6,289 nucleotides of DNA from an uncultured bacterium (GTDB lineage: Bacteria > Bacteroidota > Bacteroidia > Chitinophagales > CAIODY01). How positions within the stretch are numbered: position 1 is the stretch's first letter; each line of letters opens with the position of its first letter. Of this stretch, positions 4,715 to 6,289 are shown piece by piece. The notes under the pieces were generated by a model, which was not told the DNA's origin, ran no database searches, and saw only the letters and a list, made by a program, of their open reading frames with translations. The DNA lies in contig CAIQHW010000553.1 in NCBI GenBank assembly GCA_903871715.1, positions 1 to 6,289 on the forward strand. The letters run 5' to 3'. Position numbers and translations under genes: made by a program.

Positions 4715-6199
4715 CTATTTTTTATTACTTCTAAAAGATTTGCCAGCTTGAAATCGATTTCCTTCAGGGCTACCTAATCGAGCCATAGCACAGCGAAATC
4801 CAATAGTTGCTGTAGATTGGTCTTCTTCTAAAAACCTACGAGTACCTGGGGATAAGAAGTAAGCTCTATCTGCCCATGAACCACCTTTATAAACTCGTGT
4901 ATGATTATTAATTAAAGAGGAAACAGAATAAGAATATTGCCCATTTCTTTCTTTATCACCATCATTCACATCAATGTTATCACCTCTATGGTAGTTTCTT
5001 CGGTTCAACAAATCACTATCACTAACTTGATGATAAACTAATGCTCCTAATGAATCTTTTGGAATTAATGCCCCTGATGGGTCTAAGGTTTTTGTCTTGT
5101 AAACATTTCCACGTAAAGGGTTTTCATCATTAACATCAAATGGGGTCATTGGGCGATACACATCCATTGTCCATTCGCTTACATTACCTGCCATATTGTA
5201 TAAACCAAAATCATTTGGCATAAATGATTTCACTGGAGCTGTGTAATCAGCACCATCATTTAAACCACCAGCAGTTCCCATCAAATCACCTCTACCACGT
5301 TTAAAATTCGCTAACATGGCTCCATGCCATTGTTCGCCCCCCACTCCAGAACTGCGCAATCCATATCCATTCCAAGTATAAATTTTTCGATGCAAATCAT
5401 TTTCTTCACCTTGGGCAGGATTATTACCAATATTAGATAGTGCTGCATATTCCCATTCAGCTTCAGTTGGTAAACGATATTCAGGAAGTAAGATACCATC
5501 TTCAATTTTTACAGGTCTTTCACCTTTGCCATCTGTACTTGAAAAGTCTTTTAAATTTTTCTTTACAGTACCTTGATATTGACCGTATAAATAAGATTCT
5601 GATTGGAAATTTTCAGCAGATGTAGCTTGGCTATGGTCTAAAACACCATCACGAATCAAAATAAATTCATTCACTCTGTTTCCTCTCCATTTAGCAAAAT
5701 CGACTGCTTGAAGCCAGTTTACACCAACCACTGGATAATCTTTATAAGCTGGATATCGGAAATAGTTTTCGACGTAAGGTTCATTGTAAGACAGTTTATT
5801 TCTCCAAACCAATGTGTCGGGCAAGGCTTTCAACATTACTTGAGGATAATCTGCATAAGTATGATTCAGCCAATTTAAATACTCACGATATTGTAAGTTT
5901 GAAACTTCACATTCATCCATATAAAATGATGAAACAGTAACAGTTCTGGGTACGTTGTTGTAATCCATGGTAATATCCTGCTCTACCGAACCCATAGTAA
6001 ATGCACCACCTTCGATGAACACCAAACCTGGCCCGGTTTCTTGTCCTTCAAAATTATTATGGTCTTCAAAACCTCCCCATTTTGGGTCGTTATATTTCCA
6101 ACCTGTGCTGCTAGATGTGCCTTTCCCTCCGCCGTGTGAGCAAGATGAAATGATAAAACTGGCTGCAGCTAAAATCAATAAATTGAAATTGAATTTCAT
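4715..6199 (-). CDS. gldJ: GldJ: gliding-motility / type IX secretion lipoprotein with FGE-sulfatase fold
   Basis: This 494-residue lipoprotein belongs to the GldJ family. In Flavobacterium johnsoniae, GldJ is needed for gliding and type IX secretion and stabilises GldK of the outer-membrane-associated ring. The signal sequence (hydrophobic 6-17, lipobox IISSC, Cys20) is followed by SHGGGKG, with no acidic surface-export motif, so it should face the periplasm. The GldJ-specific start of the mature protein is STGWKYNDPKWGGFE (31-45). The FGE-sulfatase (formylglycine-generating-enzyme-like) domain follows from about 58: GPGLVFIEGGAFTMG (56-70), SFYMDECEVSN, YPVVGVNWLQAVDFAKWR (155-172), YRLPTEAEWEYAA (241-253), GNVSEWTMD (338-346), YKGGSWADRAYFLSPGTRR (437-455) and IGFRCAMARLGSPEG. 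Both FGE catalytic cysteines are absent (Ala446 and Pro451 by alignment to GFRC), so the fold is structural. The paralogue GldK is less likely because the GWKYNDP start and RVNEFILI motif are GldJ-like. At 494 residues it is shorter than F. johnsoniae GldJ (about 560). It has its own -7 element upstream and a terminator downstream. Confidence 0.87.
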   Translation of the reverse strand: MKFNFNLLILAAASFIISSCSHGGGKGTSSSTGWKYNDPKWGGFEDHNNFEGQETGPGLVFIEGGAFTMGSVEQDITMDYNNVPRTVTVSSFYMDECEVSNLQYREYLNWLNHTYADYPQVMLKALPDTLVWRNKLSYNEPYVENYFRYPAYKDYPVVGVNWLQAVDFAKWRGNRVNEFILIRDGVLDHSQATSAENFQSESYLYGQYQGTVKKNLKDFSSTDGKGERPVKIEDGILLPEYRLPTEAEWEYAALSNIGNNPAQGEENDLHRKIYTWNGYGLRSSGVGGEQWHGAMLANFKRGRGDLMGTAGGLNDGADYTAPVKSFMPNDFGLYNMAGNVSEWTMDVYRPMTPFDVNDENPLRGNVYKTKTLDPSGALIPKDSLGALVYHQVSDSDLLNRRNYHRGDNIDVNDGDKERNGQYSYSVSSLINNHTRVYKGGSWADRAYFLSPGTRRFLEEDQSTATIGFRCAMARLGSPEGNRFQAGKSFRSNKK

Positions 6200-6243
6200 G
6201 ATTTTTTATTTAGTTTTTGATTGAATTAGTTTACTCGAATTTG

Positions 6244-6251
6244 CAAATGTA
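6244..6251 (-). promoter_or_regulatory. -7 promoter element of gldJ
   Basis: On the minus strand this reads TACATTTG, an exact match to the Bacteroidota -7 consensus TAnnTTTG, followed by C as is frequent. Transcription from here would give a leader of about 35-40 bases, AT-rich and without a Shine-Dalgarno, before ATG at 6199. The best -33 candidate, TTTA at 6278-6275, is a one-mismatch TTTG with a long 23-base spacer, so the upstream half is weak. The remaining bases to the window edge show no other feature. Confidence 0.5.
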
Positions 6252-6289
6252 ATAGTTCTTTGGTTAAGATTATCTAAAGAAGTTCGGAC

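Noticed and set aside
5967..6224. Plus-strand 85-codon open frame near the right edge
   Set aside because: It is antisense to the GldJ signal peptide and N-terminus, with no recognisable product.
1..6289. Mobile elements, CRISPR arrays, tRNA/rRNA genes, toxin-antitoxin or defence genes
   Set aside because: On reading both strands I found no transposase, terminal inverted repeats, regular direct-repeat array, tRNA-like cloverleaf or small toxin/antitoxin pair. All sizeable regions are filled by the six complete genes.

Overview
The window looks like a chromosomal segment of a Bacteroidota (Bacteroidetes) member, most like the Chitinophagales/Sphingobacteriales/Flavobacteriia grade. The evidence is a GldJ gliding-motility/type IX secretion lipoprotein, a gene type confined to this phylum; a DUF4293 membrane protein and a DUF3089 lipoprotein, both common there; AT-rich DNA; start codons without Shine-Dalgarno sequences; and several upstream matches to the Bacteroidota -7 promoter element TAnnTTTG.

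Layout, left to right. The first 82 bases are the tail of a plus-strand gene that enters from outside, possibly a TPR protein. Next is a plus-strand cluster: a DUF3089 alpha/beta-hydrolase lipoprotein (166-1203), a four-helix DUF4293 membrane protein (1235-1678), and an SGNH/GDSL esterase-like hydrolase (1675-2292) whose start overlaps the DUF4293 stop as ATGA. A monofunctional aspartokinase follows. Its start is best placed at ATG 2344, just downstream of a good -33/-7 promoter (2298-2327).

The right half is on the minus strand and converges on the aspartokinase with a 16-base gap. It holds a Tat-exported glycosylasparaginase (3608-4627) with a complete Ntn-hydrolase active site, and gldJ (4715-6199), which has its own -7 element. 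A strong rho-independent terminator hairpin (4661-4690 plus a T tract) sits between gldJ and the glycosylasparaginase gene.

Functionally the window mixes envelope proteins (two hydrolases, a membrane protein, a periplasmic amidase and a T9SS/gliding component) with one enzyme of aspartate-family amino-acid synthesis. I see no mobile element, CRISPR array, tRNA, rRNA or defence system, and no convincing new system. The points most worth checking are the catalytically dead FGE fold of GldJ and its short C-terminal tail, the terminator wedged between gldJ and the amidase gene, and the linked pair of envelope hydrolases around DUF4293.
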